Part shown: in pieces, positions 45,737-55,698 of the stretch
Position numbering within the stretch: position 1 is the first letter of the stretch
Layout of the letters: each line of letters starts with the position of its first letter
NCBI RefSeq assembly: GCF_004353225.1
Contig: NZ_CP037934.1
Location: 3,472,001 to 3,536,000 of the forward strand
DNA length: 64,000 nucleotides
Direction: 5' to 3'
Origin: Marinobacter sp. JH2
GTDB lineage: Bacteria > Pseudomonadota > Gammaproteobacteria > Pseudomonadales > Oleiphilaceae
Translations under genes and position numbers: made by a program
Notes under the pieces: model-generated
Seen by the model: the letters and a program-made list of their open reading frames with translations, nothing else
What the model was told of the DNA's origin: nothing
Databases searched by the model: none

Positions 45737-47056
45737 ATGGCTGTATCGATTTCGACCAAAGAGTTCGCTGAGCGCCGTCGCAAGTTAATGGGTTTGATGG
45801 CACCGGACAGCATTGCGATCCTGCCGGCGGCGCCGGAGCGGGTTCGAAATCGGGACGTGCTGCATCCGTTCCGTCAGGACAGTGATTTTCAATATTTGAC
45901 CGGCTTTGGTGAACCGGAAGCGGTTTTAGCCCTGATTCCGGGGCGGGAGCACGGCGAAGCGGTGCTGTTCTGTAAAGATCGGAATCCCGAGAAAGAACTA
46001 TGGGACGGTTTTTTGGTGGGCCCTGACGGCGCCATCGAGCAGTATGGTTTGGATGACGCCTTCCCCATCGCAGATATCGACGACATCTTGCCGGGCATGA
46101 TTGAAGGCCGGAGCCGGGTTTACTACCCGTTGGGTAAAGACGACGCCTTCGATACCCGGGTAATGGATTGGGTCAAGGTGATCCGTAGCAAAGTGCGGGC
46201 GGGCGCGCACCCCCCCGGTGAGTTTGTCGCTCTCGAACACCTGCTGCACGACTTGCGTCTGTACAAAAGCGCCGGCGAAGTGAAGATGATGGCCAAGGCT
46301 GCCGAAATCAGTGCCGAAGCCCACTGCAATGCCATGAAGCGAGCTCGCAAGGGCGGCTACGAGTACAACTTAGAAGCGGAGCTGATTCGTACCTTTATGG
46401 ATCACGGTGCTCGTTCAACGGCGTATCCGTCTATCGTCGGTGGCGGCGCGAACGGCTGTATATTGCACTATATCGAGAACAGCGCGCCCTTGAAAACGGG
46501 CGATCTGGTCTTGATTGATGCCGGCTGTGAGCTCGATTGCTACGCCTCGGACATTACCCGCACCTTTCCTGTCAGCGGTAAGTTTAGCCCGGAGCAGAAA
46601 GCCCTGTACGAGGTGGTGTTGGACGCCCAGTACGCTGCCATCGATGCGGTTCGCCCCGGCAATCACTGGAATCATTCCCACGAAGCTGCGTTGAAAGTGC
46701 TGACCCAAGGGCTGATCGATCTGGGGCTGTTGTCGGGTAACCTAGACGATGCGATTTCCGAAGAATCCTACAAGCCGTTTTTCATGCACCGGACCGGCCA
46801 TTGGCTAGGCTTGGATGTTCATGATGTAGGTGATTACAAAGTGGGCGATGCCTGGCGACAGCTGGAGCCCGGTATGGCGCTCACGGTTGAGCCGGGTCTG
46901 TACATTGCGCCGGACAATACCAGCGTTGATGAAAAATGGCGTGGCATCGGCATTCGCATTGAAGACGATGTCGTGGTTACCAAAGACGGTTGCCGGGTAT
47001 TGACCGACGGTGTGCCGAAAACCGTGGCCGATATTGAAGCATTGATGGCGGAATGA
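45737..47056 (+). CDS. pepP: Xaa-Pro aminopeptidase P
   Basis: PepP removes an N-terminal residue that is followed by proline. The 439-residue, M24-family protein has an N-terminal creatinase-like domain (RRRKLMGLMAPDSIAILPAA) and a pita-bread catalytic domain with the metal ligands visible: IDAGCELDCYASDITRTF (two Asp), FMHRTGHWLGLDVHD (His), VEPGLYI and GIGIRIEDDV (two Glu). AGGAG precedes the ATG. It is followed after four bases by ubiH, the same order as in E. coli. Confidence 0.96.
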   Translation: MAVSISTKEFAERRRKLMGLMAPDSIAILPAAPERVRNRDVLHPFRQDSDFQYLTGFGEPEAVLALIPGREHGEAVLFCKDRNPEKELWDGFLVGPDGAIEQYGLDDAFPIADIDDILPGMIEGRSRVYYPLGKDDAFDTRVMDWVKVIRSKVRAGAHPPGEFVALEHLLHDLRLYKSAGEVKMMAKAAEISAEAHCNAMKRARKGGYEYNLEAELIRTFMDHGARSTAYPSIVGGGANGCILHYIENSAPLKTGDLVLIDAGCELDCYASDITRTFPVSGKFSPEQKALYEVVLDAQYAAIDAVRPGNHWNHSHEAALKVLTQGLIDLGLLSGNLDDAISEESYKPFFMHRTGHWLGLDVHDVGDYKVGDAWRQLEPGMALTVEPGLYIAPDNTSVDEKWRGIGIRIEDDVVVTKDGCRVLTDGVPKTVADIEALMAE

Positions 47057-47060
47057 CCCT

Positions 47061-48347
47061 GTGAGCGACACCCGAATGGATACCGATCTGATCATCGCCG
47101 GCGGCGGCCTGGCTGGCGCGACTTTGGCGCTGGCCGTGGCGCGCGTGGTGCCGGAACTTCGGGTGACCGTGGTCGAGAGTTTTCCGCTGTCGCCAGACGC
47201 GCTGCCGGAGGATTACCAACCCAGTTACGATGCCCGTTCGACGGCACTGGCCTGGGGTTCCCGGGTTATTTTTGAAGAGCTTGGGCTTTGGTCCGCGCTG
47301 GCTGAACACGCCACGCCTATTCAGCACATTCATGTCTCGGATCGTGGCCGGTTCGGGGCAACTCGCCTGCACGCCAAAGACCATCAGCAAGAAGCGTTGG
47401 GTTATGTGGCGGACAATCGCTGGATGGGCTTGTGCCTGATGCGGGCCCTGCTGGCGGCCAATATCCGCTGGGAAGCGCCGGCTGAGGTGGTCGATATGAC
47501 ACCACTCAATCAGGGGGTGCGAGTCAGCATCCGCAAAAATGGAGAAGAGCAACAGTTGATCGGCCAATGCTTGGTGGTGGCCGATGGCGGCCGTTCCGGC
47601 TTGCGGGAAAAACTGGGCTTTCAGCCACGAACGGTGGATTACGGCCAGAATGCCTTGATTGCGAACGTCACCACCAGCGAAGCTCATCAGTTCACGGCCT
47701 TTGAACGTTTTACTCAGTCTGGCCCGATGGCCATGCTGCCCCAAGGTTCACCGGCCCGCCCCGGGCATGATTCGGCATTGGTCTGGACACTGGGCGACGA
47801 GGAACTCGAAACCTTAATTGAGCAGGCCGATGAAGAAAAATGCCGCTCTCTGCAAGAGCGCTTCGGCTGGCGGCTGGGGCGTATCACGCGCATTGGTCAA
47901 TGCAACCACTACCCCTTAAAGCTGACCACCGTGGACGAAGCGGTTCGCCCGGGCGTGGTGCTTGTCGGGAATGCGGCTCACGCTCTGCATCCGGTGGCCG
48001 GGCAGGGGTTCAATCTTGCATTGCGGGGTTTGATGGCATTGGTGGAACAGTTTCGCGTGGCTACGGATAACGGCGTTTCGATTGGTTCTTTGATGGTGCT
48101 AAACGAATACCAGCAAAGGCACCGTCAGGATTGGCAGCAAACCGTGCAGTTCTCGGATTCGCTGATTCGAGTGTTCGGACAATCCCTTCCGCCTTTGGCG
48201 CTTGCTCGGGATGCGGGGTTGATGGGCTTGGATCTGGTGCCCGCAGCCAAACGCTGGTTTGCCCGTAAAGCCATGGGTACAGGTGGGCGCAAGGCTGCAA
48301 TTCCTTCCGTTAAAGCCGATCAGGAGGACGTTCGTCATGAGTCATGA
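47061..48347 (+). CDS. ubiH: 2-octaprenyl-6-methoxyphenol hydroxylase
   Basis: UbiH is an FAD monooxygenase that hydroxylates C4 of the ubiquinone ring. The 428-residue protein has the Rossmann start DLIIAGGGLAGATLALAVA, the second FAD region VVADGGRSGLREKLG and the third motif LVGNAAHALHPVAGQGFNLA. The GNAAH form, rather than GDAAH, is also seen in E. coli UbiH. A GTG at 47061 is used; ATG 47076 is an alternative. Its end overlaps the next gene by 11 bases. Confidence 0.92.
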   Translation: MSDTRMDTDLIIAGGGLAGATLALAVARVVPELRVTVVESFPLSPDALPEDYQPSYDARSTALAWGSRVIFEELGLWSALAEHATPIQHIHVSDRGRFGATRLHAKDHQQEALGYVADNRWMGLCLMRALLAANIRWEAPAEVVDMTPLNQGVRVSIRKNGEEQQLIGQCLVVADGGRSGLREKLGFQPRTVDYGQNALIANVTTSEAHQFTAFERFTQSGPMAMLPQGSPARPGHDSALVWTLGDEELETLIEQADEEKCRSLQERFGWRLGRITRIGQCNHYPLKLTTVDEAVRPGVVLVGNAAHALHPVAGQGFNLALRGLMALVEQFRVATDNGVSIGSLMVLNEYQQRHRQDWQQTVQFSDSLIRVFGQSLPPLALARDAGLMGLDLVPAAKRWFARKAMGTGGRKAAIPSVKADQEDVRHES

Positions 48348-49560
48348 GTCCGGGGTGCAGAGCTTCGACGTTCTGGTGGTCGGGGGCGGAATGATTGGTT
48401 CGGCTTTGGCGCTGGGGCTGTCCCGACAAGGTTGGCAGGTAGGGCTCATAGAAGGTGCGCCGGTTGAACGGTTGTGGGAGCGTCCGAAACCGGCAGCCGA
48501 CGTTGACAGTTTTGAGCCAAGAGTCAGCGCGATTTCGCTGGCGAGTGAACGATTACTGCAAGATTTGGGCGCTTGGCCTCGTGTGCAGGCTGGCCGACAT
48601 TGCGGCTACCGGGAAATGATCGTGTGGGACGGCGATGGCACAGGGCGCATTCACTTCGATGCGGCCGAGCTTCATGCCCGCTTGCTGGGTACGATTGTGG
48701 AAAACCGGAACATCGTTCGCGCGTTGTTTGAATCCCTGGCCGAGAGCGACGTTACGCTGATCGATGGTGTGCGGGTGCAAAGTTGGGCTCGTGGCGAGTC
48801 GGTGCAACTGGAAGATGGTCGTCTGTTAGCCGCCGATTTGGTGGTCGGGGCCGATGGTGCTATGTCCCGACTGCGTCAGTGGAGTGGGTTGGCTACCCGG
48901 GAGTGGGATTACGACCAGCACGCCATTGTGGGCACTGTGCGTACCAGCCAGTCACATCGCTTCACTGCGTGGCAAAGCTTCACTCCCACTGGGCCGTTGG
49001 CGTTCTTGCCGCTAGATAACGAAACCGGCGACGAGCATTTTTGTTCGTTCGTCTGGTCACAGGACACCGCCGAAGCGCGTCGGTTGATGGCGCTGGATGC
49101 CGATAGGTTCCGGCAAGAGCTGGAAGCGGCGATTGAAGGTGAGCTCGGTGAGGTATTGGAGGTCTCCAAACGATTTTCCTTCCCGCTGTGCCAGCGCCAT
49201 GCCAAAGATTACGTCACCGACGGACTGGCACTCGTGGGCGACGCGGCTCATACCATTCATCCGTTGGCGGGACAGGGCGCGAATCTCGGTTACGGTGATG
49301 TCCGGGTTTTGCTGGACGAGCTGAGCCGAGCGAAGGAGCTGGGCCTGAATCCGGGCGATGATCTGGTTCTGGCGCGTTACCAGCGTCGTCGTAAGGGCGA
49401 GAACCTTACTATGATGGCGGCAATGGAGGGCTTCAAGCAGCTCTTTGCCCGGGATGAATTGCCGGTTCGTTGGCTGCGCAATGCCGGTATGCGCTGGTTC
49501 GATAAGCTGGCGCCGCTAAAGAATCGAATTGCCGCCGAAGCCATGGGCATTGACGGGTAG
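48337..49560 (+). CDS. ubiI: UbiH/UbiI-family FAD monooxygenase (2-octaprenylphenol hydroxylase type)
   Basis: A 407-residue homologue of UbiH, in the position of visC/ubiI, which hydroxylates C5 of the ubiquinone ring. It has DVLVVGGGMIGSALALGLSR, LVVGADGAMSRLR and LVGDAAHTIHPLAGQGANLG. AGGAGG lies nine bases before ATG 48337, and the overlap with ubiH suggests coupled translation. Sequence alone does not separate UbiI from UbiF-like enzymes fully, so the exact ring position is inferred from gene order. Confidence 0.85.
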   Translation: MSHESGVQSFDVLVVGGGMIGSALALGLSRQGWQVGLIEGAPVERLWERPKPAADVDSFEPRVSAISLASERLLQDLGAWPRVQAGRHCGYREMIVWDGDGTGRIHFDAAELHARLLGTIVENRNIVRALFESLAESDVTLIDGVRVQSWARGESVQLEDGRLLAADLVVGADGAMSRLRQWSGLATREWDYDQHAIVGTVRTSQSHRFTAWQSFTPTGPLAFLPLDNETGDEHFCSFVWSQDTAEARRLMALDADRFRQELEAAIEGELGEVLEVSKRFSFPLCQRHAKDYVTDGLALVGDAAHTIHPLAGQGANLGYGDVRVLLDELSRAKELGLNPGDDLVLARYQRRRKGENLTMMAAMEGFKQLFARDELPVRWLRNAGMRWFDKLAPLKNRIAAEAMGIDG

Positions 49561-49627
49561 CGCTGCCCCAGACTATTCCGTAAACTTTTCTGATTGAATC
49601 AGACTCCAGCAGACAAAGGAATTGTTT

Positions 49628-50542
49628 ATGGCAGGCGCCAGCCTTCTTACCCTTCTCGATGACATCGCGACGATGTTGGATGATGTGGCCTTGATGACCA
49701 AGGTCGCCGGCAAGAAAACCGCAGGCGTGCTGGGGGATGATCTGGCGCTTAATGCGCAGCAGGTCGCCGGTGTGAAGCCCGCTCGGGAATTACCCGTGGT
49801 TTGGGCGGTCGCTAAAGGCTCGATGCTGAACAAATGCATTCTGGTGCCTGCAGCCGTAGCGATCAGTTTTTTTCTTCCCTGGTTGGTTATTCCGCTTTTG
49901 ATGCTTGGCGGTGCTTTCTTGTGTTTCGAAGGCTTCGAAAAAGTGGCCCACAAATTCTTGCACGGCAAGGAGGAGGAGGCACACAAAGAAAATCTTCGGG
50001 AAGCCCTAAAGAATCCCAAGGCTAATCTAAAAGAAGTCGAACGGGAAAAAATCAAAGGCGCTATTCGTACCGATTTCATTCTATCCGCCGAGATCATCGC
50101 GATCACCTTGGGGATCGTGGCCGAGAAAAGTCTTGGAATGCAGTTCGCCGTGCTTTCGGTCGTCGCGGTGATGGTTACCGTGGCGGTGTACGGTTTAGTG
50201 GCGGGTATCGTGAAAATTGACGATGGAGGACTGTACCTGAGTCAACGAGACTCGGCGGTACTCCAGCGCATCGGGGACGGCATACTGTGGTTGGCCCCCT
50301 ACATGATGAGGACTCTGACCATTGTTGGCACCATTGCCATGTTTTTGGTGGGCGGCGGTATTCTCACACACGGCATAACGCCGGTTTACGAGGCCATTCG
50401 AGGATTTGCGGCAGAGGTAGGCGGGATCGGTGCTGTTTTAATTCCCACCCTGGGTGACGGGTTGTTCGGGCTCATCGCCGGAGGGGTGTTAGTGGCCGCA
50501 CTTACGCCCGTAATAAATCTTTGGCAAAAGCGAAATGCTTAA
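49628..50542 (+). CDS. DUF808 (YedI-like) inner-membrane protein
   Basis: A 304-residue membrane protein of the DUF808/YedI family, function unknown. The N-terminal signature LLTLLDDIATMLDDVALMTKVA (in two parts: LLTLLDDIAT, MLDDVALMTK) and the later GDDLALNAQQV and RELPVVWAVAKGS are the family landmarks. Several hydrophobic segments follow (AVAISFFLPWLVIPLLMLGG and others). AAAGGA precedes ATG 49628. It overlaps the convergent rsmE gene by four bases. Confidence 0.9.
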   Translation: MAGASLLTLLDDIATMLDDVALMTKVAGKKTAGVLGDDLALNAQQVAGVKPARELPVVWAVAKGSMLNKCILVPAAVAISFFLPWLVIPLLMLGGAFLCFEGFEKVAHKFLHGKEEEAHKENLREALKNPKANLKEVEREKIKGAIRTDFILSAEIIAITLGIVAEKSLGMQFAVLSVVAVMVTVAVYGLVAGIVKIDDGGLYLSQRDSAVLQRIGDGILWLAPYMMRTLTIVGTIAMFLVGGGILTHGITPVYEAIRGFAAEVGGIGAVLIPTLGDGLFGLIAGGVLVAALTPVINLWQKRNA

Positions 50543-51258
50543 AGACAGGCATCGAACAGGCGGCTGACCAACACCGGAACAGCCGTTTCCACTCGAAGAA
50601 TTCGGGAGCCAAGGTGCACGCTTTGACAGCCCGCTTCCTCCAGCTTTCTGACTTCGTAATCGCTAAAGCCGCCTTCGGGGCCGATGCAAATTGCCGCGGG
50701 CTCGTTCAGGTGCGTCGGGCAGGGAATGGCGGTGCCCGGGTGGGCAACCAGAGCCCGTTTACCGGCCAGGAGCGTCGGCAGTTCGTCTTCTACAAACGGT
50801 TTGAACAGCTTTCGAATGTGCACCTGCGGCATCAGGGTGTCTTTGGCTTGTTCCAGCCCAAGAGTCAGGTTGTCGCGCAGATTGTCCTCTGACAGCCATG
50901 GCGTTTGCCAGAAGCTTTTCTCCACCTTATAGCTATTGATCAGCCAGATGTCTTTAACGCCCAGCGAAGCGCAAGTTTGCAGCGTACGCCGGAACATTTT
51001 GGGGCGGGGCATGGCAAGAATCAGGGTTAGCGGCAAAGGCGCGGGTGCAGATTGTTCCAAGCGCACCTGCAGCTCAGCTTCTGAGTCCGTGAGATGAAGT
51101 ACCTCACCATAACCCATAGCGCCGTTCACACGGCCCACAGGCAGTTTGTGGCCTGCTCCGGCTTTGAGTACGGTTTTCAGATGGTCGAAGCGGCGACCGC
51201 GTAATCGTACGCGATCTGAATCGATGAAGTCTTCGTCAAACAGTAACGCCAGATTCAT
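50539..51258 (-). CDS. rsmE: 16S rRNA m3U1498 methyltransferase
   Basis: RsmE methylates U1498 of 16S rRNA with SAM. The 239-residue protein has an N-terminal PUA-like domain (RVRLRGRRFDHLKTVLKAGA) and a C-terminal SPOUT knot, with AICIGPEGGFSDYEV and VHLGSRILRVETAV as its signature loops. ATG 51258 overlaps the tatC stop by four bases (ATGA). The frame is open further to 51345, inside tatC, which is not used. Confidence 0.95.
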   Translation of the reverse strand: MNLALLFDEDFIDSDRVRLRGRRFDHLKTVLKAGAGHKLPVGRVNGAMGYGEVLHLTDSEAELQVRLEQSAPAPLPLTLILAMPRPKMFRRTLQTCASLGVKDIWLINSYKVEKSFWQTPWLSEDNLRDNLTLGLEQAKDTLMPQVHIRKLFKPFVEDELPTLLAGKRALVAHPGTAIPCPTHLNEPAAICIGPEGGFSDYEVRKLEEAGCQSVHLGSRILRVETAVPVLVSRLFDACL

Positions 51259-52028
51259 TGACTGCCCAACTCTTCCTCGTCGGTATCCCGCCGCTCTTTG
51301 TAGGCCAGCCGTCCGAATAAAATGCCGAACTCGAACAAGATCCACATGGGCACGGCTAGCAGGGTCTGGGAAATGATGTCTGGTGGGGTCAGCAGCATGC
51401 CAATGATGAAGCAGGCGACCACCACATAGGGCCGCTTGGCTGCGAGATCTTTGGGTGTGGTCGCGCCTGTTAGAATCAACAGCACCGTGGCAATGGGTAT
51501 CTCGAAGGCTACACCGAAGGCGAAGAACATCTTCAGGATGAAGTTCAGATAGCTGGCAATATCGGGTAATTCGATGATGCCTTCTGGCCCGATGGCGGTA
51601 AAAAAGCCGAAAACCAGCGGGAATACCACAAAGTAGGCGAAGGTGGCGCCACCATAAAACAGCACAACTGACGTAAACAGCAGCGGGAACGCCAAACGTT
51701 TTTCATGGGCATAAAGGCCCGGCGCTACAAAGCTCCAAAGCTGATAAAGAATGATGGGGATGGCGGCAAATACTGCCAATACCAAGGCCAGCTTCAGCGG
51801 TGCGAAAAAGGGCGAGGTGATGTCTGTGGCGATCATCATCTGGCCTTCAGGAAGAAGGTCTCGCAGCGGCTGCGACAGCAGCAGGTAAAGGTCGTTGGCA
51901 AAGGGGTAAATTACCGCAAAGCAGATGATGACGGCCAAGACCATTTTCAGTAAACGGTTGCGCAACTCAAGCAAATGCTCGATGAGCGGCATTTCTGGCG
52001 CTTGATGGCCTTCGGGTGATGAACTCAT
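51255..52028 (-). CDS. tatC: Twin-arginine translocase subunit TatC
   Basis: TatC is the core receptor of the Tat system, which exports folded proteins with an S/T-RR-x-FLK signal. The 257-residue protein has six helices and the family motifs LIEHLLELRNRLLKM near the N-terminus, YQLWSFVAPGLYAHEKR (about 86-102), FGVAFEIPIATVLLILTG and the C-terminal part PPDIISQTLLAVPMW. It overlaps tatB by four bases and rsmE by four bases. Confidence 0.96.
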   Translation of the reverse strand: MSSSPEGHQAPEMPLIEHLLELRNRLLKMVLAVIICFAVIYPFANDLYLLLSQPLRDLLPEGQMMIATDITSPFFAPLKLALVLAVFAAIPIILYQLWSFVAPGLYAHEKRLAFPLLFTSVVLFYGGATFAYFVVFPLVFGFFTAIGPEGIIELPDIASYLNFILKMFFAFGVAFEIPIATVLLILTGATTPKDLAAKRPYVVVACFIIGMLLTPPDIISQTLLAVPMWILFEFGILFGRLAYKERRDTDEEELGSQ

Positions 52029-52420
52029 GAACGGCTTTCCGACGAATTCCCTGAGGTTTGATCTGTGTTGCTGCTTGACTGGTCGTTCGAGATGGCGCTT
52101 TCAGACTGAGCGGGTTTGGCCTTTCCCGGATTGTTTTCCGGCAAAATCATGTGCTCGTACTTTTTGGCTTCGTCCAGCGCACCTTTTACGGTTTTCTCGA
52201 CATCTTCCAGCCCCACATCGCCAGCCTTGCGCAGCTGTTCCCGCAGTTCTTCCGCTTTCAGTTCGCGGTCTAGCTCCGAGGTAAATTGTCGGACCATGCG
52301 GCGAGCACCACCGACCCATCGGCCAGCCGTTCGGGCAGCAGACGGTAGCCGCTCCGGACCAAGGACGAGCAGTGCGATGATGCCGCAAATAAGAAGCTCA
52401 ACAAAGCCAATATCGAACAT
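52025..52420 (-). CDS. tatB: Sec-independent translocase protein TatB
   Basis: TatB joins TatC to recognise Tat substrates. The 131-residue protein begins MFDIGFVELLICGIIALLVL, with the conserved early glutamate (E8) and a GPERLP hinge, then an amphipathic helix (TAGRWVGGARRMVRQFTSEL) and an unstructured Ser/Asn-rich tail. It lies 11 bases after tatA and overlaps tatC by four bases. Confidence 0.94.
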   Translation of the reverse strand: MFDIGFVELLICGIIALLVLGPERLPSAARTAGRWVGGARRMVRQFTSELDRELKAEELREQLRKAGDVGLEDVEKTVKGALDEAKKYEHMILPENNPGKAKPAQSESAISNDQSSSNTDQTSGNSSESRS

Positions 52421-52431
52421 TCAGTTGGCGC

Positions 52432-52659
52432 TCAGCTCTTTTGCTTTTCCTGAGTTTTCGCGTCAGCCTGAGTTTGTTCGGCTTTTTGGCCTTCCAAAGT
52501 GTCAGCTTCATCGGATTTCTCGTCTTCGTCATTCATGGACTTTTTGAAACCACGAATTGCACCACCGAGATCGGTGCCGATGTTGCGGAGTTTCTTGGTT
52601 CCGAACAGCAAAATAACGATGCCGAGTACGATAAGAAGTTGCCAGATACTGATACCCAT
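52432..52659 (-). CDS. tatA: Sec-independent translocase protein TatA
   Basis: TatA forms the variable pore of the Tat system. The 75-residue protein has a single N-terminal helix ([18 protein letters not shown]), the [20 protein letters not shown] hinge and amphipathic helix, and an acidic tail. It lacks the TatB-type early glutamate, which separates it from the next gene. It starts the tatABC set, downstream of hisE. Confidence 0.95.
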   Translation of the reverse strand: MGISIWQLLIVLGIVILLFGTKKLRNIGTDLGGAIRGFKKSMNDEDEKSDEADTLEGQKAEQTQADAKTQEKQKS

Positions 52660-52744
52660 GAGGGGTCCTCGTTCAATTGTTTCTGTTGTTCACATTGTAC
52701 GCCAATGACAACCTTGGGCGGAAATACTCCTTAGGGGTACCCCT

Positions 52745-53074
52745 TTACGATTGTCGTGACGCTTTTTCTTCCAAGCCGGACAAATCGAAGCGACGAGCCA
52801 GCTCGTCCGTAATGTCTTTCGGGCTCAGGCCGAGGCGAGACAGCATAACCATGGTGTGAAACCACAAATCCGCGGTTTCGTAGATCACGTCCTGAGTATC
52901 TCCGGAGTGTTCGGCATCTTTCGCCGCCAACAAGGTTTCGGTGCACTCTTCCCCGACCTTCTCCAAAATCTTGTTCAGGCCTTTGGCGTGCAGACTGGCG
53001 ACGTAGGACGTGTCAGGGGCGGCGTCTTTGCGTGCTTCGAGTACCTCAGCAAGGCGTTCCAGTACATCACTCAC
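52745..53074 (-). CDS. hisE: Phosphoribosyl-ATP diphosphatase
   Basis: HisE removes pyrophosphate from phosphoribosyl-ATP, the second step of histidine synthesis. The 109-residue protein has the MazG-like motifs [14 protein letters not shown] (about 36-49) and [20 protein letters not shown] start at 53074 follows AGGAGC. It lies 12 bases after hisI, as two separate genes rather than the fused hisIE of E. coli; this split form and the link to tatABC are also seen in Pseudomonas. Confidence 0.95.
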   Translation of the reverse strand: MSDVLERLAEVLEARKDAAPDTSYVASLHAKGLNKILEKVGEECTETLLAAKDAEHSGDTQDVIYETADLWFHTMVMLSRLGLSPKDITDELARRFDLSGLEEKASRQS

Positions 53075-53086
53075 GGTGTTTGCTCC

Positions 53087-53503
53087 TCAGTTACTGCCAT
53101 AAATCGCGTCAGGATCTTTCAGTACCGGCTCGGCACTGACCCATTCGCCGTTTTTCAGGGTCCGGTAAAAACAGCTTCTGCGACCAGTATGACAGGCAAT
53201 GCCGCCTTTTTGCTCCACTTTAAGCAAGACAACGTCGGCATCGCAGTCCAGGCGAATGTCTTTGAGGATCTGCTGATGCCCCGAACTTTCGCCCTTACGC
53301 CAGAGCTGGCCACGAGATCGTGACCAATAAACTGCCTGACCTTCTTCGACCGTGAGCTGAAGAGATTCACGGTTCATCCAGGCCATCATCAATATGTCGC
53401 CGTTTTTGGCGTCTTGCGCAATGGCAGGTACCAGGCCGTCCTCGGTCCAGAGGATGTCGTCTAACCAACTGGGAGAGCCTAGATTATCGGCTAAATCTTT
53501 CAT
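53087..53503 (-). CDS. hisI: Phosphoribosyl-AMP cyclohydrolase
   Basis: HisI opens the purine ring of phosphoribosyl-AMP in the third step of histidine synthesis. The 138-residue protein has [38 protein letters not shown], the metal-binding [11 protein letters not shown] and the zinc cysteine/histidine part [11 protein letters not shown]. It precedes hisE and follows the DUF1643 gene. Confidence 0.96.
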   Translation of the reverse strand: MKDLADNLGSPSWLDDILWTEDGLVPAIAQDAKNGDILMMAWMNRESLQLTVEEGQAVYWSRSRGQLWRKGESSGHQQILKDIRLDCDADVVLLKVEQKGGIACHTGRRSCFYRTLKNGEWVSAEPVLKDPDAIYGSN

Positions 53504-53557
53504 TTCTATGAATCCTGAGCAGGGTAGGTGCTAGCGCGACAGATGCGGTTCGTATCA

Positions 53558-54022
53558 TCAATCTTGCACGGGTAGTTTTACAGGCATGAGACTGGCCTTC
53601 AAGTACAAGGGATGAGCGGGTTCGCCCGACTTGTTCATCCGAATGCAATGTAAGTCCGGCAGCAGTCGCTTTACCTGATCTGAGCGTTTCAGGTGTGAAC
53701 CGTAATTCCCCCAAGCCGCCACCGTCAGTGCCGATTTCTGTGCGCACCGGGCCAGCCAGCCATCGTTTTCTTCGCCAACCGGTTCAGATGCTGTGATCAG
53801 CTCTTTGGGCGTGGCGGCGCGATATGCAAACAGGTTGGTGACGTAAACGCCACCAAAGCCCCAGGCGTTGGCAAAGTTGATGCAGCGGGTGATGGTGGGG
53901 TTAGCGTCGGTTTCCGATGGGTTCAGCCCTATAATCATCACGAAGGGCTTACCGTCGTCCCAAGCTCTGCTAAGAGCATAACGGTAACGTCCACAGGGCG
54001 AAAAATGAGTTTGGGTATCCAT
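53558..54022 (-). CDS. DUF1643 domain protein
   Basis: A 154-residue soluble protein of the DUF1643 family, function unknown. The family signature is clear: PCGRYRYALSRAWDDGKPF at the N-terminus, then MIIGLNPSETDANPTITRC and FGGVYVTNLFAYRAATPKEL. No signal peptide or helix is seen. It lies between ubiB and hisI on the same strand; these two are next to each other in many Pseudomonas genomes, so this gene may be an insertion in the block. Confidence 0.88.
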   Translation of the reverse strand: MDTQTHFSPCGRYRYALSRAWDDGKPFVMIIGLNPSETDANPTITRCINFANAWGFGGVYVTNLFAYRAATPKELITASEPVGEENDGWLARCAQKSALTVAAWGNYGSHLKRSDQVKRLLPDLHCIRMNKSGEPAHPLYLKASLMPVKLPVQD

Positions 54023-54054
54023 CTTGGTTCAGCGCTTGGTGGTCACGAACATGA

Positions 54055-55698
54055 TTAACGGCTACCTCGAAGCACCAAAGCTCCCGCGCCAGCAAACAGC
54101 GCCCATGACCACAGTGGTATATTTTGAGCCCATTCTGCGGCGCCGGGCTGGGTTCCGGCGATAGCGACTCCAACCAGTGCCAGCGCGGTGATGCCACGAC
54201 GCCAACGGCGGTCGGTTTTGCGCTGCTGTTCACGCAGTAAGGCCAGTGTGTCCTGATTCTGTTGTTCCGTCGGGCCGGCGCTTCTCAATTGCAGTAGGGC
54301 ATCGTGAACCAGTTGCGGCATTTCCGGTGATTGTTCCAGCCATGACGGCAAGTGCGTTTGTAGCGATTTGATCAGACCGGAGGGGCCAATCCGCTTACGC
54401 ATCCAGTTTTCAAGGAACGGTTGCGCAGTGCTCCACAAATCGAGATCGGGATACAATTGGCGACCTAGCCCTTCGACGTTAAGCAGCGTCTTTTGCAGCA
54501 GGACCAACTGTGGTTGCACTTCCATATCGAAGCGCCGGGCGGTCTGGAACAGGCGTAAGAGGAAGTGCCCGAACGAGATATCTTTCAGTGGTTTCTCGAA
54601 AATAGGCTCGCACACGGTGCGGATGGCGGCCTCGAACTCGTTGATGCGGGTTTCCGGCGGCACCCAACCGGATTGAACATGCAGCTGAGCGACCTGGCGG
54701 TAATCGCGCCGAAAGAACGCGAGCAGGTTGCGAGCCAGGTAGCTTTGATCATCCGGAGCCAGAGTGCCGACAATGCCGAAGTCGATGGCGATGTATTGCG
54801 GGTCCGCTGGGTTAGACACGTCGACAAAAATGTTGCCCGGGTGCATGTCGGCGTGAAAAAAACTGTCACGGAACACTTGGGTAAAGAAGATCTCGACGCC
54901 CTTTTCTGCCAACACTTTCATGTTCACGCCGGCGGCTTGCAGCGACTCTACGTCGGCAATGGGGATGCCGTGGATGCGCTCCATCACCAGCACGGACTTG
55001 CTGGTGTAATCCCAATCGATAAACGGAATGTAGATCAGCGGCGAATTGTCAAAGTTGCGGCGCAACTGGCTGGCGTTGGCGGCTTCCCGTTGCAGGTCCA
55101 GTTCGTCGTGGATGGTGGCGTCGTAATCGGCAACCACCTCGACCGGGTGCAGGCGCTTGCCTTCGGACCAGTACTTTTCGAGCAAACCGGCCATCAGGTA
55201 CATCAGCGCCAAGTCCTGGCGAATGACCTTTTCGATGCCCGGGCGAAGAACTTTGACCACGACTTGTTGGCCATTGCGCAAGGTTGCGGGGTGTACCTGC
55301 GCCACAGAGGCGGAGGCCATAGGGTCTGCACCAAATTCGGCGAAGAGCTCCGATACAGGAGCGCCCAGAGAGCGTTCGATAATGCCTCGGGCCTGATCGC
55401 TGGGGAAGGGTGGTACTCGATCCTGAAGCTGTTTCAGAGATGCTGCCATGTCGTCCGGCAGCAAATCCCGCCGGGTAGACAGAATCTGACCGAATTTAAC
55501 GAATACTGGCCCCAATTCTTCCAGAGCGAGGCGCAAGCGGTCACCGCGGCTCAGTTTGGGTTGAGGAAACAGGTGCCAGGGGGCCAAGAGGAAGAATATT
55601 TTCAAGGGCGTGGGCAGTTCGGCCAGAGGCAAAAAGGTGTCCAGCCGGTAGCGGCAAAATACCCAGGCAATTCGGAACAGGCGTTGCAGGCGTGTCAC
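54055..55698 (-). CDS. ubiB: Ubiquinone biosynthesis regulatory kinase-like protein UbiB
   Basis: UbiB is an atypical protein-kinase-like ATPase needed for ubiquinone synthesis. The 547-residue protein has the KxGQ motif in [18 protein letters not shown] (about 50-67), the catalytic-loop-like [12 protein letters not shown] and metal-binding [10 protein letters not shown], and two C-terminal membrane helices. A GTG start at 55698 overlaps the ubiJ stop by four bases (GTGA). It ends the ubiE-ubiJ-ubiB set. Confidence 0.96.
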   Translation of the reverse strand: MTRLQRLFRIAWVFCRYRLDTFLPLAELPTPLKIFFLLAPWHLFPQPKLSRGDRLRLALEELGPVFVKFGQILSTRRDLLPDDMAASLKQLQDRVPPFPSDQARGIIERSLGAPVSELFAEFGADPMASASVAQVHPATLRNGQQVVVKVLRPGIEKVIRQDLALMYLMAGLLEKYWSEGKRLHPVEVVADYDATIHDELDLQREAANASQLRRNFDNSPLIYIPFIDWDYTSKSVLVMERIHGIPIADVESLQAAGVNMKVLAEKGVEIFFTQVFRDSFFHADMHPGNIFVDVSNPADPQYIAIDFGIVGTLAPDDQSYLARNLLAFFRRDYRQVAQLHVQSGWVPPETRINEFEAAIRTVCEPIFEKPLKDISFGHFLLRLFQTARRFDMEVQPQLVLLQKTLLNVEGLGRQLYPDLDLWSTAQPFLENWMRKRIGPSGLIKSLQTHLPSWLEQSPEMPQLVHDALLQLRSAGPTEQQNQDTLALLREQQRKTDRRWRRGITALALVGVAIAGTQPGAAEWAQNIPLWSWALFAGAGALVLRGSR

